Positions 10,376 to 21,293 of a DNA stretch of 64,000 nucleotides are shown piece by piece. Numbering within the stretch: the first letter of the stretch is position 1; every line of letters begins with the position of its first letter. Origin of the DNA: Oleiagrimonas soli (GTDB lineage Bacteria > Pseudomonadota > Gammaproteobacteria > Xanthomonadales > Rhodanobacteraceae). Location: positions 1,033,824-1,097,823 of the forward strand of contig NZ_KN196470.1 in the NCBI RefSeq assembly GCF_000761445.1, read 5' to 3'. Below the pieces are notes generated by a model, which was given only the letters and a program-made list of their open reading frames with translations, made no database searches and was not told the origin of the DNA. The position numbers and the translations under genes were made by a program.

Positions 10376-11428
10376 TCAGGAAGCCATCGGTGCGACCAGA
10401 CGGCGCAGATGGGCGTACTGGGGGCCGATAGGCTGCGCGGTGATCCGGTCTCTGGCATCCCAGCTCGATTTGATGTCGAGAATCAGCGGCAGGATGTTGT
10501 CGAAGATGCGTACCAGGCGGGGCTCGAAGTGGCTGCCGGCGTCTTGCCGTAGCCGGGCCATGGCCTGACCGACCGGCCAGGCCTGTTTGTACGGGCGGTC
10601 CATGGTCAGCGCGTCGAACGTATCGGCGATGGCGACGATCCGTGCCGACTCGGGAATGGCGCGTTCCGCCAGACCGTCGGGGTAGCCGCTGCCGTCCCAC
10701 CATTCGTGGTGCCGCAGGGCAATCTCCGCCGCCAGTCGAAAGACGGGGGCGTCGCTCTTGGCCAGGATGTCGTGGCCGATGCGTGTATGCGTGCGCATCA
10801 CCTTCCATTCGTCGGCATCGAGCGGGCCGGGCTTGCGCAGGATCGAATCGGGGATGCCGATCTTGCCGGTGTCGTGCATCGGCGCGGCCAGTTCGAGCAG
10901 ACGGCGTCGCTGCGGCCCCCAGCCGGCGGCCTCAGCCAGTGCCGCCGAGTAGGCGGCCATGCGCCAGATGTGTACGCCTGTGTCGAGGTCGTTGTAGTGC
11001 CCGGCCTCGCCCAGCATATGGATGGCGTCGTGGTAGCTGCGTTCGAGCAATGTTGCCTGCACCAGCGAAAGGTGCGTATGCACGCGGGCGCGGACCACGG
11101 CGGACGATATCGGTTTGATGATGTAGTCCACCGCGCCGGCCTGGAAGCCGGCGGTCTCGTTGCCGATGTCCGACAGCGTGGTCACGAAGATCACCGGAAT
11201 GGACACAGTGGCCGGATCGGCCTTCAGTTGTCGACAGGCCGTATAACCGTCCATGTTCGGCATTTGTACGTCCATCAGGACCAGGTCGGGCGCGTGCTTG
11301 CGCGCCGCTTCCAGCGCTTCGGTGCCGCTGCGGGCGAACACGAGAAGGTAATCGTCGTCGAGAATCTGCTGCAGCACGGCCAGATTCTGCGGTTCGTCGT
11401 CGACGATGAGAATGGATTCGTTGGCCAT
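10376..11428 (-). CDS. Response regulator with HD-GYP c-di-GMP phosphodiesterase domain (RpfG-like)
   Basis: The 350-residue protein starts with a receiver domain (about 4-120). It has the acidic pair DDE near the N-terminus, the phospho-acceptor Asp in [13 protein letters not shown] and Lys in YIIKPI. The C-terminal HD-GYP domain (about 150-330) keeps the metal ligands [10 protein letters not shown] and [14 protein letters not shown]. These are predicted to hydrolyse cyclic di-GMP once the receiver is phosphorylated. It begins 3 nt after the hybrid kinase gene ends, so it is its natural output partner. The pairing resembles RpfC/RpfG of Xanthomonas, but the kinase has a different sensor, so I do not use the rpf names. 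Confidence 0.93.
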   Translation of the reverse strand: MANESILIVDDEPQNLAVLQQILDDDYLLVFARSGTEALEAARKHAPDLVLMDVQMPNMDGYTACRQLKADPATVSIPVIFVTTLSDIGNETAGFQAGAVDYIIKPISSAVVRARVHTHLSLVQATLLERSYHDAIHMLGEAGHYNDLDTGVHIWRMAAYSAALAEAAGWGPQRRRLLELAAPMHDTGKIGIPDSILRKPGPLDADEWKVMRTHTRIGHDILAKSDAPVFRLAAEIALRHHEWWDGSGYPDGLAERAIPESARIVAIADTFDALTMDRPYKQAWPVGQAMARLRQDAGSHFEPRLVRIFDNILPLILDIKSSWDARDRITAQPIGPQYAHLRRLVAPMAS

Positions 11429-11431
11429 GGC

Positions 11432-14400
11432 TCAGATTCCCTCCATGATGCTGAGTTCGGCGGCGAGTGCGCGGACGGCCGCCTCGCCGCCGCGGAAGTC
11501 GAAGTTCTCCACGCATGTGCGCAGGTCCCTCATGCGGCCGGCCGGGAGTCGCTTGTCCAGTTCGGCCAGAAGCGGGCGCATGCCTTGTGTCGTGTCGCGA
11601 GACAGCACGGCGAGCGCTTCGCGCAGCAGTGCCGTCACGGCATCGCGGTCGATGTCCGCGTCGTCGTTCGCGTCGGTTTCAGCCGGAGACTCCGGTGCGT
11701 AGCGTGCGATCGACGTTCTTGCGGTTTCCAGCGCTTCGCGGAGGCGCTCGACATCCGCTGTTCCACTCTCGCCATCGCGTAGGGCGCGTTCCATGCCGCG
11801 CGCGATTTCGGCGACGTCGACAAGTGCGAGATGCCCGGCGGTGCCGGCGATCTTGTGGGCCATGCCTGCGGCTTCGGAAGCCGTCGCCCGGCGCATCGAT
11901 TCGATGAAGTCTGCGCCGTGCTCGCGCGCGAACTTGCGCAGATACTTGCGATAAACGTCTTCCTCCAGCCACAGCGTAAGTCCGCGTTCGACGTCCAGTC
12001 CGGGCAATTTGCCGTGCGTTGCGCGGATGGCGTGGTGCTCCGTGCGCGGCCTCGCGCCCGTTGCGGGGTGTGCGGCCGTCTGATGTGCGCAGATGCCGCG
12101 GATCAACGCGATTGCGGAGTCGACATCGAACGGCTTGCTGATGAAATCGTCGACGCCGGCTTCGCGGGCCGCCGCCTGGTGACTCTTGAAGGCGCCCGCG
12201 GTGAGCGCGATGACGGGCAAGGCGGCCAGGCTGGGCGTGCTGCGGATGATGCGTGTCGCCTCGCAGCCGTCCATCACCGGCATCTGGATATCCATCAGCA
12301 CCACATCGACATCCTCGACATGGGCCTGCAACCAGTCGATGGCCTGGCGTCCGTCCTCGGCCAGGGCGACGTCGGCGCCTTCACCGGCGAAGATGCGTTT
12401 GGCGATGTCGCGATTGATGTCGCTGTCGTCAACCACCAGGATGCGCAGGCCCTGCAGGCGCATGTGTTGTATCGGCGGCGGCGCCGGTTTGTCATCGTCG
12501 ACATGGTGCTTGCGCATGGCGGTTGCCACCGTGTCGTACAGACTCGATGCGGTGACAGGCTTGGCCAGTATCGCGTCCACCGCCTCGTAGCCCGGAGCGG
12601 CGAGTAGCGCTTCGCGCGAATGCGCGGTGACCATGATGATGATGGGCAACCGTCCGTTACGCGCTTGACGGCGAATCGCGCTGGCTGCGGCCAGTCCGTC
12701 CGTGCCCGGCATCATCCAGTCCAGCACGATGACGTCGCAACGGTTGTCTGCGGCCAGCCGTATGGCGTCGTCGCCGGACGACGCCAGTTTCGGATTCCAG
12801 CCCAGGGACAAGGCGGTGATGCGCAGGGCGTCTCGCGCCATGGGGTTGTCGTCGGCCATCAGCACGTCGACATGCACCATCTCCGGCGCCGATGGTTGCG
12901 AGACCTGGGCGCGATCGAAGCGCAATGCAAACCAGAATTCGCTGCCGATGCCGGGCATGCTCTGGACGTGAAGTTCGCCGCCCATCATGGCGACCAGTTG
13001 CCGCGTGATCGCCAGTCCCAGGCCGGTGCCGCCGAAACGGCGCGTCGTGGAATCGTCCGCCTGGGTGAAGGGCGCGAAGATTTCCTTCTGCTGCTCGGCC
13101 GTGATGCCGATGCCGGTGTCGAGCACGGCGAAGCGCAATTGCACGCTTTGCGGGTCGGCATCGGGTTCGCTCGGTTCGACGTTGATCTTGATCTCGACGT
13201 GCCCGCTTTGGGTGAACTTGATCGCGTTGCTAGTGAGATTGATCAGGATCTGTTCCAGTCGCAGGGCGTCGCCGAGCAGATGATCCACGCCCAGCGGCGG
13301 CGAGACGATCAGGTCCAGCTCCTTGTCCACGGCAGTGCTGGACATCACTGTCGAAACGTTGTCCAGCACCTCGCTGAGGCGGAACTCGACATGTTCGAGC
13401 TTCAGGCGTCCGGCTTCGATCTTGGAAAAGTCGAGGATGTCGTTGACGATACCCAGCAGCGAGCGCCCCGCCCCGCGAATCTTGCGTACCAGCTTGCGCG
13501 CCTCGCTCGGCAGTTCGGATTTTTCCAGCAAATAGGCCAGGCCGAGGATCGCGTTCATCGGCGTGCGCACTTCATGACTCATGTTGGCGAGGAAGTTGGC
13601 CTTGGCCTCGCTGGCGACCTCCGCCGCCCGGGCGCGTTCTTCCAGATTTTCGTTCAGGCGCGCGATCTTCAGCTGCGAACGCGCCACCCACAAGTTGACC
13701 AGAAGCGCGCACAGAAAGCCGAAACCCATCACGAGTGCGGTGGATGTCCATATCCGGTGGCGGGCTTCGGCCAGGGTGTCAGGCGGGAGGTTCAGGAGCG
13801 CGTACCAGGCGTAGGTGCCCTGGGTGTGGATGGAAACCGGTGTACCGGCATCGCTCCTGAAACCGGAGTCGACGTCCCCGACGGGATGGATGACGCGCCA
13901 GCTCCACAGTCCGTCTTTCCGGCTGAATTGGCCGCTGGAACCGGTGCGTACTGCATTCCAGAGTTCCGGATGGCTTGTGCCCAGGGTGATCTTGCGGCCG
14001 AACATGAATCCCCATTCGTCCTGCTGCGTCGGACCCCTGATCCAGTACCCGTTCGCATTGACCAGCATCAAGCGCTTGCCTTTGCTACCCGGGGCCCGGA
14101 CAAAGGTGTCGAGCAGGCGGTCGCCGAGATAGTTGACCACCAGAATGCCGTGTCGCTGATGTTGCGGATCGAGCACCGGTGTGGCCAGCCGTATGACCGG
14201 CTTGTGCGGCACTTCAATGCGCCCGTGTTCGACGTTCAGGTCGAGTGGCGAGACATAGATCGCCTTTCCGGTGAGGCCCATGGTGTCGGTGAAGTAGGGA
14301 CGATCGGCCTTGTTCTGCAAGGCATCGTCGGGCACACGTTGCGCGCGGCCGTTGACGAAGTTCAGGCGCAGGCGTTCGTGACCGCTATCGTCGATCCAGC

Positions 14401-14740
14401 GAACCTGGTCGAAATTCCCGCGGATATTCATGTAAGCGGCGAAGTTCTTCGCCAGCAGGTCGAGGTTGTCCGTGGAGGGGGCGGCGGCGGTCAGGTGCAG
14501 ACGCGGCAGGTCGGCGAGGTATTTCACGTCCGTCACCGCAGAAGTCATTTTCTGGTTCAGCGCATAAGCCGCCACCTGCAGGGCTTCGCGATCATCGGAC
14601 TCGTAGCGATGCTGCGTCGCTTGCAGTTCGGCGTTCGCATAGAGTCGTCCGCCGACGAGGATGATCACTGCGGCGCCTAGCGTCAACGCAGCGAACGTAA
14701 GCAAAGACGAACGAACTTTTCCTTGTCGCACTCTCGGCAT
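11432..14740 (-). CDS. Hybrid sensor histidine kinase (periplasmic sensor, HisKA, HATPase, two receivers, Hpt)
   Basis: This 1,102-residue inner-membrane kinase has a first membrane helix at about 12-33 and a roughly 300-residue periplasmic sensor, probably of the double-Cache kind ([18 protein letters not shown]). A second helix is at about 333-355. HisKA follows with the phospho-His in [14 protein letters not shown], then an HATPase domain with [10 protein letters not shown]. Two receivers come next ([13 protein letters not shown] and [13 protein letters not shown]) and an Hpt domain ([14 protein letters not shown]). The chain supports a multi-step phosphorelay passed on to the HD-GYP regulator encoded 3 nt downstream. 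The signal is unknown; Cache domains usually bind small organic molecules. Confidence 0.92.
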   Translation of the reverse strand: MPRVRQGKVRSSLLTFAALTLGAAVIILVGGRLYANAELQATQHRYESDDREALQVAAYALNQKMTSAVTDVKYLADLPRLHLTAAAPSTDNLDLLAKNFAAYMNIRGNFDQVRWIDDSGHERLRLNFVNGRAQRVPDDALQNKADRPYFTDTMGLTGKAIYVSPLDLNVEHGRIEVPHKPVIRLATPVLDPQHQRHGILVVNYLGDRLLDTFVRAPGSKGKRLMLVNANGYWIRGPTQQDEWGFMFGRKITLGTSHPELWNAVRTGSSGQFSRKDGLWSWRVIHPVGDVDSGFRSDAGTPVSIHTQGTYAWYALLNLPPDTLAEARHRIWTSTALVMGFGFLCALLVNLWVARSQLKIARLNENLEERARAAEVASEAKANFLANMSHEVRTPMNAILGLAYLLEKSELPSEARKLVRKIRGAGRSLLGIVNDILDFSKIEAGRLKLEHVEFRLSEVLDNVSTVMSSTAVDKELDLIVSPPLGVDHLLGDALRLEQILINLTSNAIKFTQSGHVEIKINVEPSEPDADPQSVQLRFAVLDTGIGITAEQQKEIFAPFTQADDSTTRRFGGTGLGLAITRQLVAMMGGELHVQSMPGIGSEFWFALRFDRAQVSQPSAPEMVHVDVLMADDNPMARDALRITALSLGWNPKLASSGDDAIRLAADNRCDVIVLDWMMPGTDGLAAASAIRRQARNGRLPIIIMVTAHSREALLAAPGYEAVDAILAKPVTASSLYDTVATAMRKHHVDDDKPAPPPIQHMRLQGLRILVVDDSDINRDIAKRIFAGEGADVALAEDGRQAIDWLQAHVEDVDVVLMDIQMPVMDGCEATRIIRSTPSLAALPVIALTAGAFKSHQAAAREAGVDDFISKPFDVDSAIALIRGICAHQTAAHPATGARPRTEHHAIRATHGKLPGLDVERGLTLWLEEDVYRKYLRKFAREHGADFIESMRRATASEAAGMAHKIAGTAGHLALVDVAEIARGMERALRDGESGTADVERLREALETARTSIARYAPESPAETDANDDADIDRDAVTALLREALAVLSRDTTQGMRPLLAELDKRLPAGRMRDLRTCVENFDFRGGEAAVRALAAELSIMEGI

Positions 14741-15087
14741 CCCCGCAGTCGAACAGAACGGTTTTCGCTTGATTCGGACCGGCTAGAGTGGCTATTTCCT
14801 TATTGCCTTTTTTGCACCATACACTCCTAACCGTTGGATGAACAAGGGAATCTTCCGAATGGCCGATGTCGTTTCCGAATGTGTGCATGGGCAAGCGAAT
14901 CGGTCGAGTTACCGGTTCATGTGCTGGCGAAGGGGGGCGATGCGCACGTGCGAAGGCGTCCTGCACGCCTGCGGGCGCGGTGGCGGACGGTTGCACATGT
15001 GTTGCGGCAGATCTGCGGTCGACGGTGGCTAGGCGTCGCTCATGCCCTGCGATGCATGCGTCACGGTCGTCGCATGGTCGGCGGGTT
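14741..15087. other. Intergenic region, no gene seen
   Basis: These 347 bp lie between the start of the hybrid kinase gene and the end of the cupin gene, both on the minus strand. The part nearest the kinase is AT-richer and should contain its promoter, but I could not pick convincing boxes. Short frames on the plus strand look like chance. Confidence 0.5.
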
Positions 15088-15453
15088 TCAGATCCAGCGG
15101 TCGTTCTCAGCCTGCAGCGATGTATCCTCGGCGTCGCCGGTGTTGACCACGCCGCGCGGTTCGATCAGCAGCACCTGGCATTCGTCCTCGGCGTAGGGCT
15201 GATGCTCGACACCGCGCGGCACGACGTACAGTTCGCCGCTTTCGAGACGGACTTCGCCGTCGCGCAGACGGATGCCCATGCGGCCTTGGATCACCAGGAA
15301 CAGCTCGTCGGTGTCGGCATGCCGGTGCCAGACGAACGCTCCCTGCAGCTTCACCAGCTTCAGCTGGTAGTCGTTGAGCTCGGCGACGACGCGCGGCGAC
15401 CAGTGCGCGTCGATCTTCGCGAGTTTTTCGGCCAGATTGACCACATCGTGCAC
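15088..15453 (-). CDS. Small single-domain cupin protein
   Basis: The 121-residue protein carries a complete cupin barrel. WHRHADTDELFLVIQGRMGI is motif 1, with the HxH and Glu metal ligands, and LYVVPRGVEHQPYAED is motif 2, with the last His. Metal binding is therefore likely. The gene begins 31 nt after serA ends on the same strand, so they probably form an operon. The substrate is unknown; sugar, amino-acid or signal roles all occur in this family. Confidence 0.85.
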   Translation of the reverse strand: MHDVVNLAEKLAKIDAHWSPRVVAELNDYQLKLVKLQGAFVWHRHADTDELFLVIQGRMGIRLRDGEVRLESGELYVVPRGVEHQPYAEDECQVLLIEPRGVVNTGDAEDTSLQAENDRWI

Positions 15454-15484
15454 GGCGGCACCTCCTGCGCGTCAGCGCGCGGAC

Positions 15485-16720
15485 TCAGTACAGCAGGCGG
15501 GTGCGCAGGGTGCCGTCGATGGCGGCCAGCTGCTCCTTGATGCTCTCGGCGGCCGCCTCGGTGGCGCTGATGTCGATGACCACGTAGCCGATCTCGCCGT
15601 CGGTCTGCAGGTACTGGCCGTCGATGTTGATGTCGTCGCGCGAGCACACTTCGTTGACCCGCGACAGCATGCCCGGCACGTTGCGATGGATGTGCAGCAG
15701 GCGGCGGCTGTCCGGGTGGCCGGGCAGCGCCACTTCGGGGAAGTTGACGGCCGACAGCGTGGAGCCGTTGTCGCTGTAGCGGATCAGCTTGGCGGCGACT
15801 TCCTGGCCGATGTTGGCCTGCGCTTCCTGCGTGCTGCCGCCGACGTGCGGGGTCAGCAGCACGTTGTCGAATTCGCGCAGTGGCGAGACGAACTCCTCGC
15901 CCTTGCTCTTGGGTTCGCGCGGGAACACGTCGACCGCGGCGCCGGCCAGATGACCGCTACGCAGGGCGGCGGCGAGGGCATCGATATCGACCACGTTGCC
16001 GCGCGAGGCATTGATCAGCATGCTGCCGGGGCGCATGGCCGCGATCTCGTCCGCGCCGATCATGTTGGCGGTTTCCGGCGTCTGCGGCACGTGCAGCGTG
16101 ACCACGTCGGACGCGGCCAGCAGCGCGTTCAGGCTGTCCGCGCATTGCGCATTGCCGAGCATCAGTTTGGGCTCGATGTCGTGATACAGCACGCGCATGC
16201 CCAGCGACTCGGCCAGCACGCCGACCTGGGTGCCGATGTGGCCGTAGCCGACGATGCCCAGCGTCTTGCCGCGCACCTCGAAGCTGCCGTCGGCGGTCTT
16301 CAGCCAGTCGCCGCGGTGGGCGGCGGCGTTGCGCTCGGGAATGCGACGCATCAGCAGGATGGTCTCGGCCAGCACCAGTTCGGCCACGCTGCGGGTATTG
16401 GAGTAGGGCGCGTTGAACACCGGAATGCCGCGCAGGCGCGCGGTATCCAGTCGCACCTGGTTGGTGCCGATGCAGAAGCAGCCGACCGCGAACAGGCGGC
16501 GCGCGTGGCCGATGACCTCGTCGGTCAGCTGCGTGCGCGAGCGCAGGCCGACCATGTGTGCGTCCTCGATCGCCGTCAGCAGTTCGTCGTGCGGCAGCGC
16601 CTTGTCGTGGTATTCGATGCGCGTGTATCCGGCGGCCTTGAAGGCCTCGACCGCGGTCGGGCTGACGCCTTCCAGCAGCAGAATCTTCAGGTCTTCGCGC
16701 GGAAACGAGGTCTTGGGCAT
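15485..16720 (-). CDS. serA: D-3-phosphoglycerate dehydrogenase
   Basis: SerA oxidises 3-phosphoglycerate to phosphohydroxypyruvate, the first step of serine synthesis. The start is set at MPKTSFPREDLKILLLEG, giving 411 residues (E. coli 410); a longer frame upstream lacks homology. The catalytic domain, the NAD-binding motif LGIVGYGHIGTQVGV and NASRGNVVDIDALA are visible. So is the active-site His region in LLTPHVGGSTQEAQ. A C-terminal ACT domain (about 335-411, ending LRTRLLY) normally gives feedback inhibition by serine. It is divergent from the dehydrogenase at 16857 across 136 bp. Confidence 0.96.
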   Translation of the reverse strand: MPKTSFPREDLKILLLEGVSPTAVEAFKAAGYTRIEYHDKALPHDELLTAIEDAHMVGLRSRTQLTDEVIGHARRLFAVGCFCIGTNQVRLDTARLRGIPVFNAPYSNTRSVAELVLAETILLMRRIPERNAAAHRGDWLKTADGSFEVRGKTLGIVGYGHIGTQVGVLAESLGMRVLYHDIEPKLMLGNAQCADSLNALLAASDVVTLHVPQTPETANMIGADEIAAMRPGSMLINASRGNVVDIDALAAALRSGHLAGAAVDVFPREPKSKGEEFVSPLREFDNVLLTPHVGGSTQEAQANIGQEVAAKLIRYSDNGSTLSAVNFPEVALPGHPDSRRLLHIHRNVPGMLSRVNEVCSRDDINIDGQYLQTDGEIGYVVIDISATEAAAESIKEQLAAIDGTLRTRLLY

Positions 16721-16856
16721 GGCTCGGAGGGCTGTGGGCAGGGTGAAGTGCCGACTATGCCAGAAGCGTGGGCGGCGGCGGAAATGACGATTCGTCGCGG
16801 GTGACGCGCATCGCGTGACGTACACTCGGGGTTTCGATTCCGCGCCGATCATCGCC

Positions 16857-18242
<1,386 letters not shown>

Positions 18243-18248
18243 GCGCAT

Positions 18249-18281
18249 TGCTGCTTTCGGGGTTTTAAACCGATAGCAGCA
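18249..18281 (+). terminator. Hairpin just after the dehydrogenase gene
   Basis: TGCTGCTTTCGG and CCGATAGCAGCA pair with one mismatch around a nine-base AT-rich loop, seven bases after the stop codon. There is no T tract after it, so termination efficiency is uncertain. Confidence 0.4.
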
Positions 18282-18420
18282 TGGGATTGGAATGCTGACT
18301 TATCGAATCAGTGGCTGTAGTTGCTCCACCAGGTTGCTTCCCGGTGGTGTCATAGCAAGAGCTGGCCAGAGCGGTCGACCCGAAAGTGAACCTGCTCCCG
18401 TTTTCATCGGCATGGTAGCG

Positions 18421-18452
18421 CCGCGAGCTTCCGCTTGAACGAATTGTTAGGT
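18421..18452 (-). other. Possible truncated integron attC site overlapping the stop of the 18447-18947 gene
   Basis: Read on the minus strand, the sequence ACCTAACAATTCGTTCAAGC begins with a consensus inverse core (RYYYAAC). It continues with the spacer and TCAAGC segment typical of the first half of attC sites. The TAA stop of the cassette-like gene lies inside the core, as in many gene cassettes. I could not find the matching second half nearby, so the site may be truncated. Confidence 0.4.
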
Positions 18453-18947
18453 CTGATGCTTGGCTGACGGGCCAAGGCATACGGTCAAGCGATCAAAATC
18501 CGCCAAGAGACCGGAAAAACGAAGCTTGCCGCCGTTCCTTAGAAAAACAATGTACTCGGGACTCCTGCCTTCGATCAAACGGGTGCTTGTTATGTCGGAA
18601 AGTCGGAACGTCCGCGTCCAAAACGTGCCAACGGAAAAGGTCTCGCGACCAAGCACTACCTTGTAGTGCGAGAAGAATAGACCAGCGAGAAGGTGGGTGG
18701 CGGAGATCGAGAGCCAAGCAATGAACCACATCACCTGATTAGCGTTGCCACGGAGCCTAGGAACGAATGGGATAATTGCATAAAGAACCGCGAAAAAGGC
18801 GCACAGTAAGCTGTACGGCCGAGGAAAGAAAAATACCTCGTTGTCGCCCTCGCCCGATAGGCGGCTATGTTTCTTCCTGCCGGCAAGAATCAGCAGGGCA
18901 ATGGCGAGATTCACGGCAAGCGGGGTCAAGAAGGTATAGCTGCGCAT
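18447..18947 (-). CDS. Membrane protein of unknown function in a cassette-like, lower-GC patch
   Basis: The 166-residue protein has predicted membrane helices at about 8-22, 45-65 and 72-95. A soluble part (about 96-160) follows, with YKVVLGRETFSVGTFWTRTF, YIVFLRNGGKLRFSG and alternating strands resembling bacterial PH-like domains; that is a weak structural guess. Base composition and codon use are clearly less GC-rich than the neighbours. The start codon lies 8 nt after GTTAGGC and the stop overlaps CCTAACAATTCGTTC (both minus strand), which fits a mobile gene cassette. No function can be assigned. Confidence 0.6.
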   Translation of the reverse strand: MRSYTFLTPLAVNLAIALLILAGRKKHSRLSGEGDNEVFFFPRPYSLLCAFFAVLYAIIPFVPRLRGNANQVMWFIAWLSISATHLLAGLFFSHYKVVLGRETFSVGTFWTRTFRLSDITSTRLIEGRSPEYIVFLRNGGKLRFSGLLADFDRLTVCLGPSAKHQT

Positions 18948-20369
<1,422 letters not shown>

Positions 20370-20403
20370 GTGGTGGAGGCGCTATCCATCCGGGGGGGCT
20401 CCG

Positions 20404-20496
20404 GTCGTCATCCCGGTGGAAGCCGGGACCCAGTGGCTTTAGCTTTCTCCTTGCGTCTGAAAGTCGCTGGGTTCCTGCTTTCGCAGGAATGACGCC
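20404..20496. repeat. REP/BIME-type palindromic repeat, copy 2
   Basis: Same design as 1863-1948: outer arms GTCGTCATCCCGGTGG and TTCGCAGGAATGACG, inner arms CCCAGTGGCTTT and AAAGTCGCTGGG. It lies 34 bp after pip. Confidence 0.75.
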
Positions 20497-20557
20497 AGGA
20501 TGGGGCTTCTTCGCAGGTCAGTGCCGGCGCCATGCGATGCGGCGCTGGTGTGACGCC

Positions 20558-20730
20558 AGTGCGGTGTCGGGGTGATGCTAGTGCGGTGTCGGGGTGATGC
20601 TAGTGCGGTGTCGGGGTGATGCTAGTGCGGTGCCGGTGTGATGTTAGTGCAGTGTCGAGGTGGTGCTACGCAGCGTCGGGGTGGTGCTACGCAGCGTCGG
20701 GGTGGTGCCAGTGCAGCGTCGGTGCGGTCT
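20558..20730. repeat. Minisatellite of 22-bp then 21-bp units
   Basis: Three identical 22-bp units (AGTGCGGTGTCGGGGTGATG plus CT) start at 20558, 20580 and 20602. Two diverged 22-bp units start at 20624 and 20646. Three 21-bp units (ACGCAGCGTCGGGGTGGTGC-type) follow from 20668 to 20730. The identical copies at one end suggest recent expansion. It is intergenic; the short frames across it are products of the repeat. Confidence 0.85.
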
Positions 20731-20779
20731 CGGTGCGGTACGGTCGTCGACTGTCACGCTCTGCGCTACCCCTGAAACG

Positions 20780-20808
20780 CTGAACGCCCGGCGGAACCGG
20801 GCGTTCAG
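20780..20808 (-). terminator. Perfect hairpin after the His-rich secreted peptide gene
   Basis: CTGAACGCCCG, loop GCGGAAC, CGGGCGTTCAG: 11 perfect pairs, 58 bp beyond the stop codon of the minus-strand gene at 20866. The T tract is poor (GCGTTTC), so it is a likely but not textbook terminator. Confidence 0.5.
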
Positions 20809-20865
20809 TCGAATGCGGCGCATGCAGAGCGTCGCACCGGTGGCGCGCACGAAGCGCGACCGGGA

Positions 20866-21087
20866 TCACTTCTTGGCGGTCGTCGCCTTGGCGCCAGCCT
20901 TCTTCGCGCTCTTGGCGTGATGCTTGGCCATCTTGTGATGATGATGCGCCTTCTTGTGATGCACGGCTTTCTTGGCGGCGGCGGCCGGCTTGGCCTGCGT
21001 GGCGGCGGCCAGAACCGGCTGGGCCATGAACGCGGTGCAGAACAGGGCGGCGGCGGCGACGGCCGTGATCTTGGTCTTGATCGACAT
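20866..21087 (-). CDS. Small secreted His/Lys/Ala-rich protein
   Basis: A 73-residue product. The first 28 residues (MSIKTKITAVAAAALFCTAFMA, cleavage after VLAA) are a clear signal peptide. The mature part is almost only Ala, Lys and His, with KKAVHHKKAHHHHKMAKHH and KSAKKAGAKATTAKK. Such peptides resemble acid-shock-type or metal-binding periplasmic proteins. The strong positive charge and His clusters would bind metal ions or polyanions such as DNA. It sits beside a secreted nuclease that also ends in a His-rich tail. Function is not known. Confidence 0.7.
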   Translation of the reverse strand: MSIKTKITAVAAAALFCTAFMAQPVLAAATQAKPAAAAKKAVHHKKAHHHHKMAKHHAKSAKKAGAKATTAKK

Positions 21088-21236
21088 CGAGGGATACCCG
21101 AAAAGGAACCGGCGGGATTGCCGGCGACTGGAATCCTACGCCTGAGGATATTTCCCGAACATCCCCCCGCGAAATCTTTTTAGCTCTCGTTCATCGAAGC
21201 GGATGTAGGCGCGGCAAGGCGCGGCGGCCCGCGCAC

Positions 21237-21263
21237 AAAAAGGGCCCGCCGAGTGGCGGGCCC
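21237..21263 (-). terminator. Intrinsic terminator of the secreted nuclease gene
   Basis: On the minus strand, GGGCCCGCC, loop ACTC, GGCGGGCCC is a nine-pair stem followed by TTTTT. It lies 31 bp past the nuclease stop codon. Confidence 0.85.
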
Positions 21264-21293
21264 CAGATGGATCGGACGAAGTCCGCTCGCGAC

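Noticed and set aside
12620..14680. Plus-strand frame of 686 codons opposite the hybrid kinase
   Set aside because: The minus strand encodes a complete hybrid histidine kinase; this is its shadow.
18265..18480. Minus-strand frame of 71 codons downstream of the cassette-like gene
   Set aside because: It starts inside the cassette gene in another frame and crosses the attC-like sequence; composition and lack of a start signal suggest chance.
20558..20850. CRISPR array at the 22-bp repeats
   Set aside because: Units are directly adjacent without spacers and there are no cas genes nearby; it is a minisatellite.
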